Shown here piece after piece: positions 41,285 to 55,945 of a stretch of 64,000 bases of DNA. The stretch's first letter is position 1. Each line of letters opens with the position of its first letter. This DNA comes from Prunella strophiata (Eukaryota > Chordata > Aves > Passeriformes > Prunellidae), in assembly GCA_036583965.1 (NCBI GenBank), contig JAZBQD010000026.1, positions 2,725,400 through 2,789,399 of the forward strand, written 5' to 3'. A program made the position numbers and the translations under genes. Below the pieces are notes generated by a model that had not been told where the DNA came from, did no database searches, and worked only from the letters and a program-made list of their open reading frames with translations.

Positions 41285-44200
41285 GTAAGAGATGTGCTCA
41301 TGCTGCAAGGGACTCTGCATTCTTTCTTCAGCCTTAACCTGGGAGTTAGACTGGCTCTCTTCTCTGTCAGCTTTTGTCCATCACTTCTTTCTCCTGTAAA
41401 GTTTGCTTTTCATCTTGCGAAATTCTTGCAAAAAAAAAAAAAAAACAAAACAAAAACAAAAAAAAAGAACAAAATACGCTCATCCACCTATTTCACCAGT
41501 GGTAGTAAATTGCCAAAATGAATAGTGATGTACTTGTGTGTAATTGGATTGAGTAAAACTCGGTGGAAGTCGCTGAAGTGGGTTTGTGTCAGGCTGTATT
41601 TGAAAGCAGCCGTTTCTTGTGGTGCTCTTTTCTTTTGAGAAAATAATTGCAGTCATTGTGCTTGTAATCCACGTGTTGAGATTGTCTTTGCTGGTCGTGC
41701 TGCACAGAGGAGCATCTATGTGCATTTATGTATCACACGTGCAAACAGGGCTGCCACAATCGCTGATTTCTTGTTTCACACTGGAATTTGTTTTACATTA
41801 AGTGCTTTACTGCTGTGTCACAAGGTGTAAAAGTGTTGCACCCATAATTAGCACGCCTTAACAGATTATTGAACATGGTCAGGAACACGCTTGGCACTGT
41901 GCACAGTGAATATGAGGAGATGTTTTCTTTGTTTTGAGATTTTTTTTTTTCTGAAGTAAGACTGAAAACGCAGCAGGGACATGTGCACATAATAACTGGA
42001 TGGAGGCCCAGTCTCTGTGCAGGGAAACATATTTTGCAGAATACTTCCTTTCTGTAGGGGCCAAGTGCTGAGTGTGTCCTGGTTTACAAGTGATAATACC
42101 ACAGTGAATGTGTCATTTTCCTTCTCCCCCAGCTCTGTACCCACATTCCTCCTTCCTTCTTTGCTCCCAGCCATTTCTGCGAGGGAAGAACCTGTGGAAT
42201 TTTGTGTGGCTGCTGGTGGGACTCCTTGTGTCAGGGAAGATTGTATTGTTCCCAATGGAATCACACAGCATCCCCCAGCAGGAGGAACTGCCTGTTCATG
42301 TGATGAAACCAGCCTTGACATTGAGCTCTTCCCCACTGCGTGGGTTTTTCCTGTGGATGATACAGGAAATGCTACATATTGGTCTGTCCTGCTCCCTGTT
42401 CCTCTTTCTTTTTAAAGTTGTTTTTTTTTTTTTTTTTTTTCCTTCCTCTTCCCTGGAGGGATTTCTATGGGAAAAGAAAGTGGAATAGGTGGGGCAGCAA
42501 GTCAGCGTGCTGTGAGCTGCTGGACCCTCGGAGAGCTGGGGGTGCCTCAGTCCCCTTGCGAGGGGACTGGGGCAAGGGACAGACCAGGATCCCTCCTGGG
42601 GCAGAGGACAGGGTCTTGGTTTTGGCTGCTGTCTCACATTTTTCTGCTCGACTGTTTCAGGGCACTGAGCCTTTTCTACCATGTCAGGGTGGGAACACAG
42701 GAGCTGTGTTCTCGAGCTTTCCCTACGCCCTCGTGCTGCTCCCGTGTGAGCGATGGGCAGCATCACGTTGGTTTTTCAGGGCTGCTGTGAAAACATGAAC
42801 CCTACCATCAGGCCCACGACCCTGTTAAATCTCTGGGTCAGACTTTCACCAGGGTTACCTCAGTGACTGCTCCTCGAGGGAGCAGGGTCATGAGCTGACC
42901 CTGGAAAAATTTGTGCTGTAGTTGAAGTTGCAGGTTCATCTGGGACACCTGGTCTCCCTCTCTTTTATTTCCAGGACACTTATTTGCAACATAACCTCAT
43001 CCTTCATAGATTCCTGGGAGCCACAAAGACAACATAAAATGATTTGTTTTTCTTGAGGAAAGGGTGGGATTTCCAGATGGAGGGAATGGGGTGCCTGCTC
43101 ATCTCACAAGCTCTTTGCCTTTTGGATTCTGGAGGTTTTTTGCAGGCAGTGCTGGCTGCCCTGGGGAGGGGGCTGGAGGCAGAAGGGAACTGGGCAGAGT
43201 GATGGGACGTGGGCTTGGAGTTTGCCATGACACTTGAATTTAAATTGTGCTGGGTGATTATTGTGCTGATAGTGTTGTTCATCATCCTACCTGCTCCCGG
43301 TGACACACAACATCAGATTGTGACATAAACGTGGGACAACCAAAGCATTCCCCTTTCCCGAAGCACACTTTGGAGGAATGCTTTTTAGCAGAGAATGCCA
43401 CAGCTGGGCCACAAGGTTTTCATATGCCTGTGATACAAATGTATAAAAATTCTCTGCGGCCTCTAATACAGCTCAAAGGGCAGCTGATTTAGACGTGCCT
43501 GAGTGTTGAGGTCAGGAGATCACATTCCATAGGTTACTAGATGAAAGTGCTTCAAGAGGGTATAGCATAAATATTTGATTCATGTAGAAGGGATTGGTGC
43601 AAATCCTTTTGTTCTTTCCCCAAAGATGTTCTGGAGGAAAAGCACTGTTGGGAGGAAAAAAAACCAAAGCCACTGAACAACAGCAAACTTGTAACTTCTT
43701 TGTGCTAGAGGAAGTTGGATGGTAACATAGTGTATTATTGCTGAATTCCACTAAAATTCTTCTCGTGGGATACATGGTCTTTGAGAACTCTGAAGGGAAC
43801 TAATGTTTTTAAGTGTAAAATGACTCATAATGCATGGGCTCTTGAGGTTGGGTTTAACATTGTATGCAAACATTGCCAGCTGGTGGGGATCTTTTGGGAT
43901 AAATAAGAACTGTATTTGCACAAGAAGGCTTGAATGATGCATTTCAGATGCATCCTGATTAGCATAAGCCATTCACTTTGCAAAAGAATAGCCAGAATCC
44001 CAGAAGTGGAGATAATTTAATAGTTCTCTTGTTCTCTTTAGCCTGTCTTGCATCAGCAGACTGACCAATCTTTTTGTTTATTTAGAAATAAGGTTGCATT
44101 GCTTTGCTGCTACATTTTCCTGACCATGACAGTGAAATTGAGAATTTGCAACCCCCCAAGTTCTCAGAGCATAAATGCTTCTCCCACTTCTAGCCCTTCC

Positions 44201-47154
44201 TTTTGTTTCCAGTTGAGTGTAATGTGATTTATATTTTTTTTTGGTGGGTATTTTGATAGAACAACTTGCACCATTTAATTCTTCCTAGGGCTTAGCACAA
44301 CGATGCCTTGCTCCATGGCTGGGGCTCACTGTCACTGCAATGAGCAAACAGCTCAAGAAAAAATTTGAGCTCATTAAAGCTTAATTTTCTTAATGTGGAG
44401 TAAAATATGAGCTAGGTTTAGATTGGTGTATTAATGTATACACAGGAATAGGTCTTCAATTTTGGAATTATCAACAGTCCAAGAGTGTGTTAATGTATAA
44501 ATACTTCTGGCAGTGAAAGAATTTGTCTGTTTATACCCCTTGTGGGTCAGAACTCCTTGTGCACTTTTTGTTTCACTCTTACTAGTGGCTTTTAAAGAGC
44601 TGCAGAACTCTGAGCTGCAGGGAAGACAAAACCCAGTATAATAAAGTTCTTACAAGTTCAGAGTATGCATTAAACTAAAACCTGGCTCCAAACACCTGCA
44701 AATGATGAGATTCTCTGTTTGGTGCAGAACATGTTGTGTGCTGGGTTCTGTTGTGAATTAAAAAGAAAATGATGACCTTGTTCTTGGCAAAAGGTTCTTG
44801 GATTAATGGATGTTCCCACTTTGGGCTGAAGTGTAAATGCTTTCAGAATAAAGTAAGATGCCTGTTTTCCCCTATCTGGCTGTTGTTGCACATTCCCACA
44901 TTTCAAGGTATTTTCAGACACTCACCTTTGAAGAAGTCCTCTCAAAGGGTTTCTAATCAAAGCAGCCTTATGGATTTTTTTCCCCTTCTTGCTATTGTGG
45001 ACGATATAGTGGGAGTGGAATGTCCTTGGTTGCCAATGTTTGCTGCTAGGTATCCCCCTTCCATGGAGACCAAGTGTTTATAAAAGTGTGAGAACAGCCA
45101 TTCTTGGGGATTGGCAATAAGGTCCAGGCTCTCTTTCTCCTCTTCTGTCCACTGAAATACAAGAGAGGACTTGGTTCCTCATAGAAGTGTTCCAAACTGC
45201 CTGTTGCTGGGGTTATACACTTGCAGGAAGCACTAGAGGATTTGTCAAAGTGATTTAGTCCATTGTGTTGAATCTGGGCCACAACCCATTTCTCTAAGCT
45301 CATTCCTTTCAGGAATCTCTGCTTTTCTTACTTTCTGATGAGTAGGTACTTTCTAGGTTAGGCGTCCACATACCCTGGTGCCTGATCTTCTCTCTGCACG
45401 TGTCCCATATGTGGCAGCAGCATCATATTGAAGACTTAAATCATTGTCTTTTATGAAAGAGCAGGCACCTACCTGCCCTGTGAGTCCAGTTTGGCTGCAG
45501 GAGTTGTTAAACCCTTTTATAGAGGAGAGAGTGTATTCCCAAGCAGCTCTGGAATGCAGTACTGGCCACAGGAAGAACTTCCTCCATGGCCATACCTTCA
45601 GCCTTTCCAAAAGCATTTGGTCCATGCTTTGGACAGATCTGATACTGGAACTGTGTCCATGTGAAAGTAATGGGCTCTATGGAGAACTCTGAAGTCAGCA
45701 AATATCCAAATAGTGCATATTACCTGGCTCTCCAGAGTAGCCTTGAAATGTTGTCTTCAGGACAGGAAAAAGATCCAACAACTTTGGGGAAAAATAATGT
45801 GAAGTTGTTCCTAGGAGCAATGAGTTTTTAAATATGCAATATAAATATTTTTCTTACTTGCCTACTATGCCTGTAAGTAAAAGGAGTTTTTTGTGATTGA
45901 TGGAATTTGGATTGATTTGTGATTGATGGACACTTGGATATAAGTTTTAAAGTAAGAATAGATTTGAAATATACCTGTGTCTAAATGGCCATTCAGGGCA
46001 AACCAGACATTTGATGTCAGTGGGAGCTCAGTGCATGAGAAGTGAATAAGAATAGAAAATGAAATATGAATTTAAAAAAAACCCTGAGAACAGAATTCAA
46101 AGGCCTGTGGAAACAAACCCCTCAAAGCTTTAAAATCCTGCCTTAGTAGAGTGGAGAGGTGTGTGTGAGGTGCTCAGCTGAGGTGCAGGAAGAACGTGTG
46201 GGATGGAGCTGTGGCCATCCCTGGTGGTGGTTGTTGGATGGGTCATCCCTTGTCCTGGGCAGCTCCCCCAGGGCTTGGCTGGCCCTGGAGAAGTGAGGGC
46301 TCCCTCCTGTTCCCAAGAGCTGAGTGTCTCCTCTCCTCCTGGCAGGCACTCTGCATTCTTGGTCCTGCAGAAGGGCTTCAGAGATAAATGCTGCCATTCA
46401 GACTTGCTGCTTTTTTACTTTCTTGTCCTCTCTGAGAATGACTCTTGTCTAGTTTGGTTGTGTCTCAGCTTAAAATAACTTTTTTCTTTTTTTTTTTTAA
46501 TGCTAAATATTTGAAATTCCTTGGGAGTTTGGAGAGGTCTTTGGTCATTTTCCTTGGTAACCACTGTTGGACTAAGGCTCATCAGTATTGGTCACAGTAT
46601 AGAACCACTTTGTGTAAATGACAAAAAAGTTCACTGATCCAATAAAATTGGTTTTTAAAGGCTTATTTGTATTAGCAAAGCACACTTACAGTGTCCAATT
46701 GTAGACCAAGATGTTGTTGAACAGTTCTCTTATATGAATGTTTATGAATTAAGCAGTTTAGGATTTTGTTTAATGAACTAATTAGCATTTGTAAGACCTT
46801 GTCTAAGAGTTGTGTCATAGTAATATTTTCTTTAAAATGTTTTGTGTCTCTACACAACTTGGTTTTTGAAAGAATTACTTAATATATTAGGATTATTTAC
46901 TGTAACCCTCAAGGAAAGTAATTCCACATTTCAGTGACTTTGTTCCCATCAGGGTTTGGTGGACTTTTCCTGCTGTTCTAATTTGGGTGGTTCTGTGTTC
47001 AGCTGAAACAAATTTGATTGCTTCATACTGGGGCTAGCCTGTCTTGTTGTGGGGCTTGGGAAAATGTATCTTCCTTGTTTTCCCATTGTCTTTTTGAAAA
47101 GAAACAAAGATGAAACCTCCTCTGTATTTTTGAAGAGCCAGAACTTAAAACCAG

Positions 47155-47235
47155 TGTGAGATGGCATCCCTGCTTGTGGTAGGGGGTTAGAACAAGATTG
47201 GTTTTAATGTTCCTTCCAACCCAAACCAGTCAGGG
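47155..47235 (+). repeat. CR1 LINE 3' tail fragment
   Basis: It shows 'gtgagatggcatccctgctt', 'ttttaatgttccttccaacc' and 'caaaccagtcagggat', which fit the last ~80 bp of a CR1 element on the plus strand. Confidence 0.65.
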
Positions 47236-50200
47236 ATCTGGGATAGCCTGTGGAGGTGCACAAGGAGGTGGTAATCTGGAATTTTCTGGAGACATCACAG
47301 ATCAGGGATCTGTGGAGAGCAGGCAGAAAAGAGCACTCCAAAGTTACAAGAGAAAGAGCAGCTTTTGCCCTTGTTGAGTTGGGACTGGGTGTGGAGCACT
47401 TGGATCTTCTTTAGAAAAGAAGTTACAAAAAAAGCTTAGCACTGCTGGGGGGAAGAGTGGATTTAGCATGTGTTGAAAGCCCAGTGGATTTCTGATTTGG
47501 GGGAGCAGGGATGGCAATAGGAACTGTGTGTGGGACACTGCTGGCCCCATCCCCTGCTGTCAGGGGGTTTGAAGGGAACTTCCATGGAGCAGTCTCAAAA
47601 GACTGGGATGGAGGTCAGGGCCCAGGGTGGTGCTGGGAGAGACAAACTGCAAGATGTGTTCCCTTGGGAGAGCCAGGACAGCAGCTTTCCCTGCCTGGAG
47701 AGGCTCTGGCACTGCATTCCTGAGGCAGGGGAGAGCTGAGTGCATTTCCTGCACAAGCCCTGCTGGCATTGCTGAGCTCTGAGGGGGAGCAGGAACGTTA
47801 ATCACCTTGGATTTGTGCTCCAGGAGCTGTGTGTTACCTCTGGTTTCTGTGCACTCAGTGAACTTCATTTTGTTCATTAGGGCTCTGAATCTTTAACTGT
47901 TTTTCTGCAGCTGCTGAGGATCCTTTGCAGAAGTATCTTCTCCAGCTGCAGAAAGCACTCAGAGGGTTCCTCTGCCTTCTGCTTGCACAAGTCCTGGGGT
48001 GCCAACATCCCTGATCCATTTAGGCAGGATCTGTGCTTGCTGCTCCTGTTATTACAGAAAATCTTTCTAGCAGTGATGAAGTTCCTATTAGCAAGACAGA
48101 AGCTGTGCTGGTGTGGTTTACACGAGGTTTCCTAAGCAATACACCTAAAACCAATTATTTCCTTACTGTAACTGCATCTGTTTTAGAGTGGTTGCTGGAA
48201 TACTCACATTGAAAGAAATCAATTCCCTAAGTGACATAGTTGTGGCAACAAAAAACATCAGTGTAGGCCAGGACTTAGCCAGTCACCACTGTGCTAAAAT
48301 GAATGGAGTAATATCTTCCTTCCAGTGTGGTGGTGAGGCTCAATTAATCATCTTATAGGTAATTAAAGGTTTTTTACAAGGTGCACATGAAAAGCCCAGG
48401 TGGTTATGATAAAAGAACAACACCAAAACCACTTTTATAACATCCTTGCTGTCTAAAAATGCAGTGGGTTGGATCTTCTGTGGGGTTTTAGTTTTCATTC
48501 ATATTTTTAACCCATGGTACCCACTGAGATCTCTCGGTGGTGTTGGGCTATCCCAGTACTGCAGTGGTTTGTGCCTTCCTTGGGCCACAGCATCTCTGGC
48601 TGGTAGCTGGCAATTTACCTGTATTTTAGCTGTTTCTTTTTCTAAAGGAAACAAAAAGCAGACCTGAGACCAAAGGAGGGGCCATTCCTGTCTGCCTTCT
48701 AGATTCTGTGGTTAGTCCCTTTAAATTCTGTGAAACAGCATTCTGAAATAAGAAGAGCTCCTCCATATGGGGGCTTAAAATAGTTTAAATTGTGGTATTG
48801 CTAGAAAAAGCCAGAAAATTCCATGCTAAAGTTAGGCCATAGTGGTTGTTTTCTTCTCTGCATCCTCCTCCACCTACGTTTTTTTATTTGTGTCAACTTA
48901 TGATATAAATTTGCAGGATGTCACAAGTGACATATGAGGAAAAACTACCTTAAGGTGGCACAAAATGGATATATCTCTTTGGGGATCGTATTTCCATTGT
49001 TTTCAGGACTGCTTAAGGTTTTAGCTTTGAATTTTGACTTTATTTTTAATGTAGATGGTGATTCTAATCTTTTTTTTTTTTTTTTTTTTTTTCAATCTCA
49101 GCAGCAATTAAAAGAGTCTGATCCTATCTGTAGGGACAAATGATGCACTGTCAACATTTTGCTCCCTTCTGATAATGCACATGAAACTGGTTTGCGTGTT
49201 TGAAGATTACATTTTACTCTCACATGGTTTTCATTATCTGAGAGCCCCGAGGAGAGGCCTGGACTAAATCAGGGAAGGAATGGAGAAACCACACAATGCA
49301 ATGAAACTGGTGCTGAGGCATAGCTGGGATAGTTGTGGGACAGGGGCTGCTGACGACAGAAGCAGGGCGCTGCCCGAGTGCCAGCAGCACTCAGAGAAGT
49401 GGAGCATTCTCAAAACACAAAACAAAGCTTGATATTGAATTAAAACTGCAGCTTGGGCTTGCAGCAATTCCCCAGTTCTGCAGGGGTAATGACTGGAAAT
49501 TGCTGAAGTTTGAGGCAGATGGATCTTGCTTGCTCTGTGCTGGGAGGCAGCCCTCTGAAATGAGACCTGGTGTTGCTGAAGCTGTGTGAGCTCGAGCTGG
49601 TTTTAGCAAGAAGACTTCTAAAAGGTGAGATTTTGGCCTTTCTGGAGTTGGTAGCAGAGCTTCCATTGCTTGTGCTGGAATTTGTGTTTCATTAATTATG
49701 CAGAAATGGCAGTACCTGCCCCTAAAGGGTTGTGACTCTGCAGATGTGTGAGTAGTGTTAGGTAGTGCTGCATAACAGTTTAAGTAATTGAGTGGTGTGA
49801 TGTCTTCATGTAGAAATATTCTCAATAAAAACAGCTGGTTTCCTATTAGACTGGTATATTCAGAATAATTAGTCCTGCTCCTGTCGCTTTTAAAATTTTA
49901 GGGAGGAACTTGAAATCCCATAGCATTCTTTTCAAAATGCTTAAAAGCCACTACACATTCCTATTTATAACAGGCTTTGTAAGTGTTTATTCTTTTTTTT
50001 TTTCTTTTGTAATATAAAGCCTAAATTATGTTGGTGAAGATTATAGGAACGTCCCTGTGAAGAAATTGATACTTTTTAGTGAGGGGAGCAGTAATTCAAA
50101 GGTCAAGTAAGGTCTTGTCAGTTTTTTCCTTTGAGATGTAATTTAGAGGGGATCTTCCCATGTTGATGTCTTGACTTATTTATCTCCAGCCAGGCCAAGC

Positions 50201-52936
50201 AACTTGCTGCCTTTTCTCCAGCCTGCCAGGCTTCCCTGTGCCTGGTCCCAGTGACAGGAGTGTTTGAGGGGCAGGATTAGGGACAATCCAATCCTTGCTC
50301 AGGTGGACTCAGTTTGGCTGGGAGAGTTGTTAAAACCAGGACCAATCTTAGGTTTTTCTTCTGGCCTTTCCTTGCTGTAGCAGATGATCTAATACAATGG
50401 GTATGCATCTTATTTGCCCCCCTCCGGGTGACATTGTTCTTGTTTTTCGTTAAAAGAAGGAAGTTTTTCTCGTTTGCCCGGTGACTCTGCCCTTCTGGAA
50501 TGAAGATGAGTAATGCTGGCAGCACTCCATGCACCTGCTGGGTGCCACCCTCCGGGATCACCTGAGCCAGGGGCAGCAGATGGAGGCAGGCAGGGCCAGG
50601 AGGGTTTGGATGGGAGCTGGGGAGGTGTTTATGGTTGGAGTCTGGAACCTCCTCCTGCTTAGGAGCAGGTGCTAAAGCTCTCTCACAATGCTGGGACTTG
50701 TTGAGTGCTGCCTTGCAGGTCTGGGTGTTGGCGCCAGACGTTGGGAACCTTTATTCTCCAGGACTAGCCTGGTGTGTATTCTCTCCTTTCCTCCTCCTCC
50801 TTGGGTAGGACTGGAAGGAAACAAAGATCATTCAGTGATAACCTCCACTGTTCATTAAATAATTTGGGACCTTGCCTCTGAGTCCCTGATGCTTCCAGCC
50901 ACTCCAAAGTGAGCCTTTGTGCTCACAGCCACGGTTCCAACAGCGCAGGTTGAGTGAATTCTGCAGGATCAGGGATCAGCCTGCTGGGGTTTGCGTGGGC
51001 CATGGAGCAGCAGAGTGTTTCCATTACCCAGGGGTGACTCAGCATGGGAGTGTTGCCCAGGGACCTCACAGCTGGTCCTTTCCATGCTGTTTCCTGTCCC
51101 CTCCTCTGTTACAGAGTGCAGGTCTGTCTGAAGAAAACCCTGCACCTAAAAAAACAGCTGAAAATTTCATCTACCTGGTAGCATCCCATCCCCTGCTGCC
51201 AACCAGGATGGGCAGTATCACTGAGCACATCCTTTAAGAAACCATGGAATTGCTTTACAGAATTTGCTGCTGGAGTTTGAAGTCTGTCATTGGATTGTTT
51301 CAGGTGTGAGTGACACAAAACCTAGGAGTAAAACTGAAAGTGCTTAACTGTACTGCAGTCCTGACAAGGTGGTGAACCTGTTCCCATCCCACCTGATGTG
51401 TAAGCTAATTAGCTCCTTGGCTAAGCAGTAATTCTGGGCAAGTATGCACAGGCTGTCCTCACAGGGACTCTTGCATTCCTCTTCGTTTCACAAGCTAAAG
51501 AAAGATGCTTCTCTTTGCTTGTGAGGTTATTATTGCTCCATGCAGGTTAATTGAGCTATAGCATTAGAGCCACTCATCAAACAGTGGTGAGTCGCTCACT
51601 TGTCTAAGCTTGTTTATTTTTATAATGCTGGAAAATATTTGCATGCTGTACAGAAATGTGCTGCTTTGGTTCCCTACAGCCTGGCAGTATTATCATTTTA
51701 AATTCTTCATTAATCTTCCTTCCTCATGAGGGACTGGCAAGGTTCCTGTGCATAATTACATGATGTTTAAGTCAGAAGCCTCAGCTACTGGGATTCTACA
51801 CAATGCCCTGCAAACACAAGGCTTTTCTTCCTTAAATAGTACCTACACTACCCCCATTTTGTGCCCATTCTTGATCTCAGCATGGTGAAGCATTATTTGA
51901 AATTCCTGTGTTAGTTCTAGGTTCTGATGTCTCCTCAAGAGCTTTTCCCTCAAATTACCAGGAGTAATTTCAGACCAGAGTTTAGAATGAGGTGTAAGAT
52001 GATAGAGCTGCTGATGCTTGGGAGCAAATTGCAAAATTGATTCAGCCTGGGAAATCTCCCTGTGGTTGCTTGGATGAGATTTAATCTAAACCTGAATTTA
52101 CCATTGGAAAAGGTGTTTCTAGGCTTTGTGGCTATGGAGAGTGCACCATCCAATCCATACAGTTTGGCAGAGTTGTTGGTAGTCTGATTTCGGCCCTATC
52201 AATCATAATAGATGTAGGCTAAACCCTTAAATATGTCTGTTTAAAGTGTCTACAGAACCTTCCCAATTTCCTTCCAGCTCTATCATAACAACTTTTTCAG
52301 TGCATCTCACTAATTTCCATCTTTGGCACAGTGAAAACCGAAATTGCTGGAAGAGCCTGACAAAAAATAGAGTTTGGTGTCCAAATAAATAACACATGGG
52401 CTTCAGCACCAATTGTACTGTTCATTTTTGTGTTTCGTTAATAGAAAAGTTAACTCACTGGTTCTGCCAGGAGTTTCCAGCCTGCTCAGAAAGCAGATTC
52501 CAGGAATGCTGCCACCCAAGTTAGTTGCACAAGATTTTCTTTGTTAATTAAAAATAATGGGATAAAACTGGAAAAAATAGGCTACCCGTTGGTATTTAAA
52601 GAAAGCGGATTTGTTGGCCAGAATATCTTCATATTGTATCTCAGCCCACCTTTTGCTTTGGGTTTCCAGGTTAATTTCTAGTTTACACCCACACTAAAAT
52701 TAATAGTATTCAGTTCCAGCAAATGTTTTCAGTGTGAACTGTGCCCTCCCTCCATCAGCTCAGCAGAATGAGCTGGTAGTGCTGAGGAGTGAAGCTCTGT
52801 GTGTGTGAAATGGTTCCTGGAGCATTTGAAGGAGTTAAACATGCACAGATTGGATTTGTCTGTTGAAAAAAAATCTTTAAGGCAGAGAGGCAGAATCTCA
52901 AGCTGGATTTTATCTTTGTATTAAAAAAATAAACAA

Positions 52937-52951
52937 CCCCCCCCCCCCCCC
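52937..52951 (+). repeat. C-tract, 15 bases
   Basis: This is an uninterrupted run of 15 C followed by ACACAC. It is a simple repeat inside AMOT intron 1. Confidence 0.9.
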
Positions 52952-54396
52952 ACACACCTCCTTAGATTTTTCCAGTTGAGACAAAAGAAATCTTTGGGTG
53001 GAAAGGCAGCATCATATTGCATAATAAAAGCCTTTTTATACTCTAATAAAAAGGGTTGCTCAGGGCAGCTTGGTTTAAAAAAAATTATAAAAAGAAGAGT
53101 CAGTGATGATTCTGGTGTGAGGGGGATGAGGAATCCTTAACTTCTGTTGTGCAACACTGGGAAAAGAGGCTAGAAATTGCTCTAGTTATCTAGTATCTTT
53201 AATGCCTTGTTTAAAGGTTCTTTACTGCATATTTGCTGGCAGCTGTTTTCAATATATCCCTCTCGAGCTAAGTCACCAGTTAAGAATTTGACATTAGCTG
53301 CTTTTTTCAACCACCATCTTGAAGTACCACACCACACAACACTGCCTTGTTCTCTCCTTAGATATTGTTCATGTGCCTTGAAATTGCTGTTGACACCTCA
53401 AGTATTTAACTTGCAGATCTGAGATAGTTTTTGTTGGGTGTGGATTTGTGCTGTAATAAGTCAGAGTCAGAAGTATCCACGTCTGCATTCCTTCACTACA
53501 TCTGTTCACTTTATTTTTTGCAACATTCCAGGAAATTAAGTTAAATTATACGTATCAATGAATATTTTTAGTTTCGCTAGTTCTGTTTCCATTGCCTTTC
53601 CTTAAAGTATGAACACACTGAGTGCACAAATATGTTCCACATCTTTTACATTGCTTGCCTTTTTCTTTAGGATACCTTCAGTAACTGCTTCTTGTAACAT
53701 GCTTAAACACACATTGTTCTGTATTCTCCTGCTTCTCCTCTCAATGGTTAAAGTTTCTTTACTGCTTCATATTCTGAAGGAGAGAAGTAACGTAATTAAA
53801 GAGTGTTTTGGGAATTAGAGCTGTGCTCTGCAATGTATTTCTGGCATAAACTCTTGTCAGTGTCCTTTTCTTCCCCTGACTTTCCCAGTCTGTAAAATAA
53901 AGCTAATATTCACAAACTGATCATTCTCACAGTCATTTCTGAGGCACAGTGTGTTGAAGTTTATCAAGCATTTCACTGTGTCACCATCCAACAGAGGATT
54001 TCTGCTGACACAGTTTGAAATACTCAGCACCACTGGCAAAGGAGCCATAAGCACAGGGCATCCTCATCTGTGCTGCAGCTTTCATTCTGAGCAAAAAGTA
54101 AAACAATGGAGTTAAAGAATTAGCGGGTTTTAATCACTGTTTCACTTGGAGGCACAGATGGGACAAAGCATTACTTGGCAACATTTAATCTTGGAGCAGA
54201 AATGGTCATGATTAAAGCAGCAGCTGGAGTAGATTGCTGGGGACACGGGGGTTCATTCATCCTAAAGGGATCAAAATTGTTGGGCTCTGGGAGAAAACAA
54301 GAAGCTACAAAAGGAAAATCTGAAATATGGGCCAAGGTTTATTATTTCTAGGGTCTCATCTACTGATTAAAATGATGTTTTCAATTCTTTCCTCAG

Positions 54397-54562
54397 AATT
54401 ATTTTGGGAGCGAGGAGAGTATCAAGTGATCTGGCCTGCTGAAGAGGAGCCTGAAGCCATCTCTGAGTGGAGATCTTGGGTTTGCAGGAGGAAGGCTGAG
54501 TGTGTCCCCCCATGTGGCAGAACTGCTCCTCCTTACCAGGGAACTCCAAGTGAAGGACAAAG
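54397..54562 (+). other. Candidate alternative noncoding exon in AMOT intron 1
   Basis: A pyrimidine-rich acceptor (TTCAATTCTTTCCTCAG) ends at 54396, and a good donor, AG|GTATGT, follows at 54561-54566. They delimit 166 nt whose composition is exon-like (GAG-rich). The plus-strand frame through it is open but extends past both borders. It could be a 5'UTR exon of AMOT. No match to a known exon can be made from sequence alone. Confidence 0.3.
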
Positions 54563-55945
54563 GTATGTGCCACTTCAAACTGCATTTCAAAGGAGTCACA
54601 TTCCAGGTCAGCTAACAAGGTCTGAATTCCTGCTGTGGTGGGCAGCCTGGAATGAGGTGGATTTTAACTTTCTCTTCATTAAGATTTGCAGAAGGCTTTT
54701 GTGTGCCCAGTGGGAGTCCTTGTGTTGCAGGGGTTGGCTGGTCTGAGGGAGGAAACAGGGAGGTTGTGGAGATGCAGCACAAAGCAGACCCTTCAGGCCT
54801 CCTGGTTCTGCCACAGAACAAACTGTTGGGAACAAATTACCTTCTGCTAAGGGACAATGCAATACAGAAAAAGGTGACAAAAGAAAATGCTAGAACACCT
54901 ACACGTGTTCTGCTGTCAGGGCAGAGCCACAGCTTGGCCAGCGAGTGAGGCTTACTCTCTATTCTGAGCTGTTCTAGCTCAAAAGTAGCTCTGCTTTCAG
55001 TTACATGTCTCAAAGGTATCATTAATTTTTGATATTTCAACTCAGGCAAGGCCAATGGGCCTGAGTTTCCATGACATACTCCTGACTCCACTGGGAGACT
55101 GAGCAAAATGTAATTGCTGTTGGTCACTGGCTTAATCTGTACTTAGGATGTGCCTGACATTGGCTCTTTGTGTTTCTCTCATTGGGGCGTAGTGTTTTTT
55201 CCTGCCACTCGGAGGTCTTTTTCTGTTCCTTAGATCAGACAACTCTTTTTCCTGCCCTTGCATTTGCATGCATTCTGCTGAGGATATTTAGATGTGTGAG
55301 GATTTGGTTGCCTTTGTATAGCAGGAAGTTCCAGAGTCCTCACTTGCACCGTGCCTGGGGTTTTCTGCAGCAGGGAGAAGAGGTGCTGATCTCACTCTGG
55401 GCATTTCATAACTTTGAAAACCTGCTGGCTAACTAGGTATTCATGAATTGCTATCCAAACTGAGAGATTTCTTTACTTCTTTTGAACCATATGCTATCTC
55501 AATGGGCCTCTTTTTTGTTTTTTTTTCTTTCCTTTGAAACCGACAAGTTGCTGATTTCACACATCAATCCTTGTCTGCCTACAAATATGGGAAGTGTATT
55601 TCACTGTTGGTAACTCCAAGTATAAAGCAAACAGGTTTCAGGCATTTTTACCATCATCCCGTGAATTCCACATCTCCTTTTTGCCCGAGATGCTGTCTGA
55701 GGTATTTGGCAGCTTGCAGTGGATTGATTTGCCTATAAACTTTCAAGTCACCTTTCATCACCTTTCTGAGGCTTTGCCCCCCGGGCATGCACGTCCTTCT
55801 TAGGTCTCCATGGGCCTTGATGACCCCCATTGTTAGGGGAACCTTTGGTAATCTAACCTGCTTTTTTTCTGTATTTGAAGCCTTGCTCCTGAATATCTCT
55901 CCCTCAATCCACTCAGGCGCTAATAACCGTGTCTCCTTTCCTTAG

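Larger units (their letters stand above)
41285..55945 (+). other. AMOT: AMOT intron 1 (inferred)
   Basis: This 14.7-kb stretch contains no recognised coding exon. It has A-rich and T-rich tracts (41430-41466, T20 at 42421-42440, T22 at 49071-49092), a C15 run at 52937-52951, a CR1 tail near 47155-47235 and one candidate noncoding exon at 54397-54562. The acceptor is TTTCCTTAG, ending at 55945. Confidence 0.55.

Noticed and set aside
42421..42440. T-tract followed by C-rich sequence, like a splice acceptor
   Set aside because: No AG with a plausible exon and donor follows; it is treated as a simple repeat.
49071..49100. T22 tract followed by CAATCTCAG, acceptor-like
   Set aside because: The downstream sequence has no convincing donor or open frame, so there is no support for an exon.
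54327..54746. Plus-strand ORF of 139 codons
   Set aside because: It crosses good splice sites and shows no known domain; at most it overlaps a noncoding exon.
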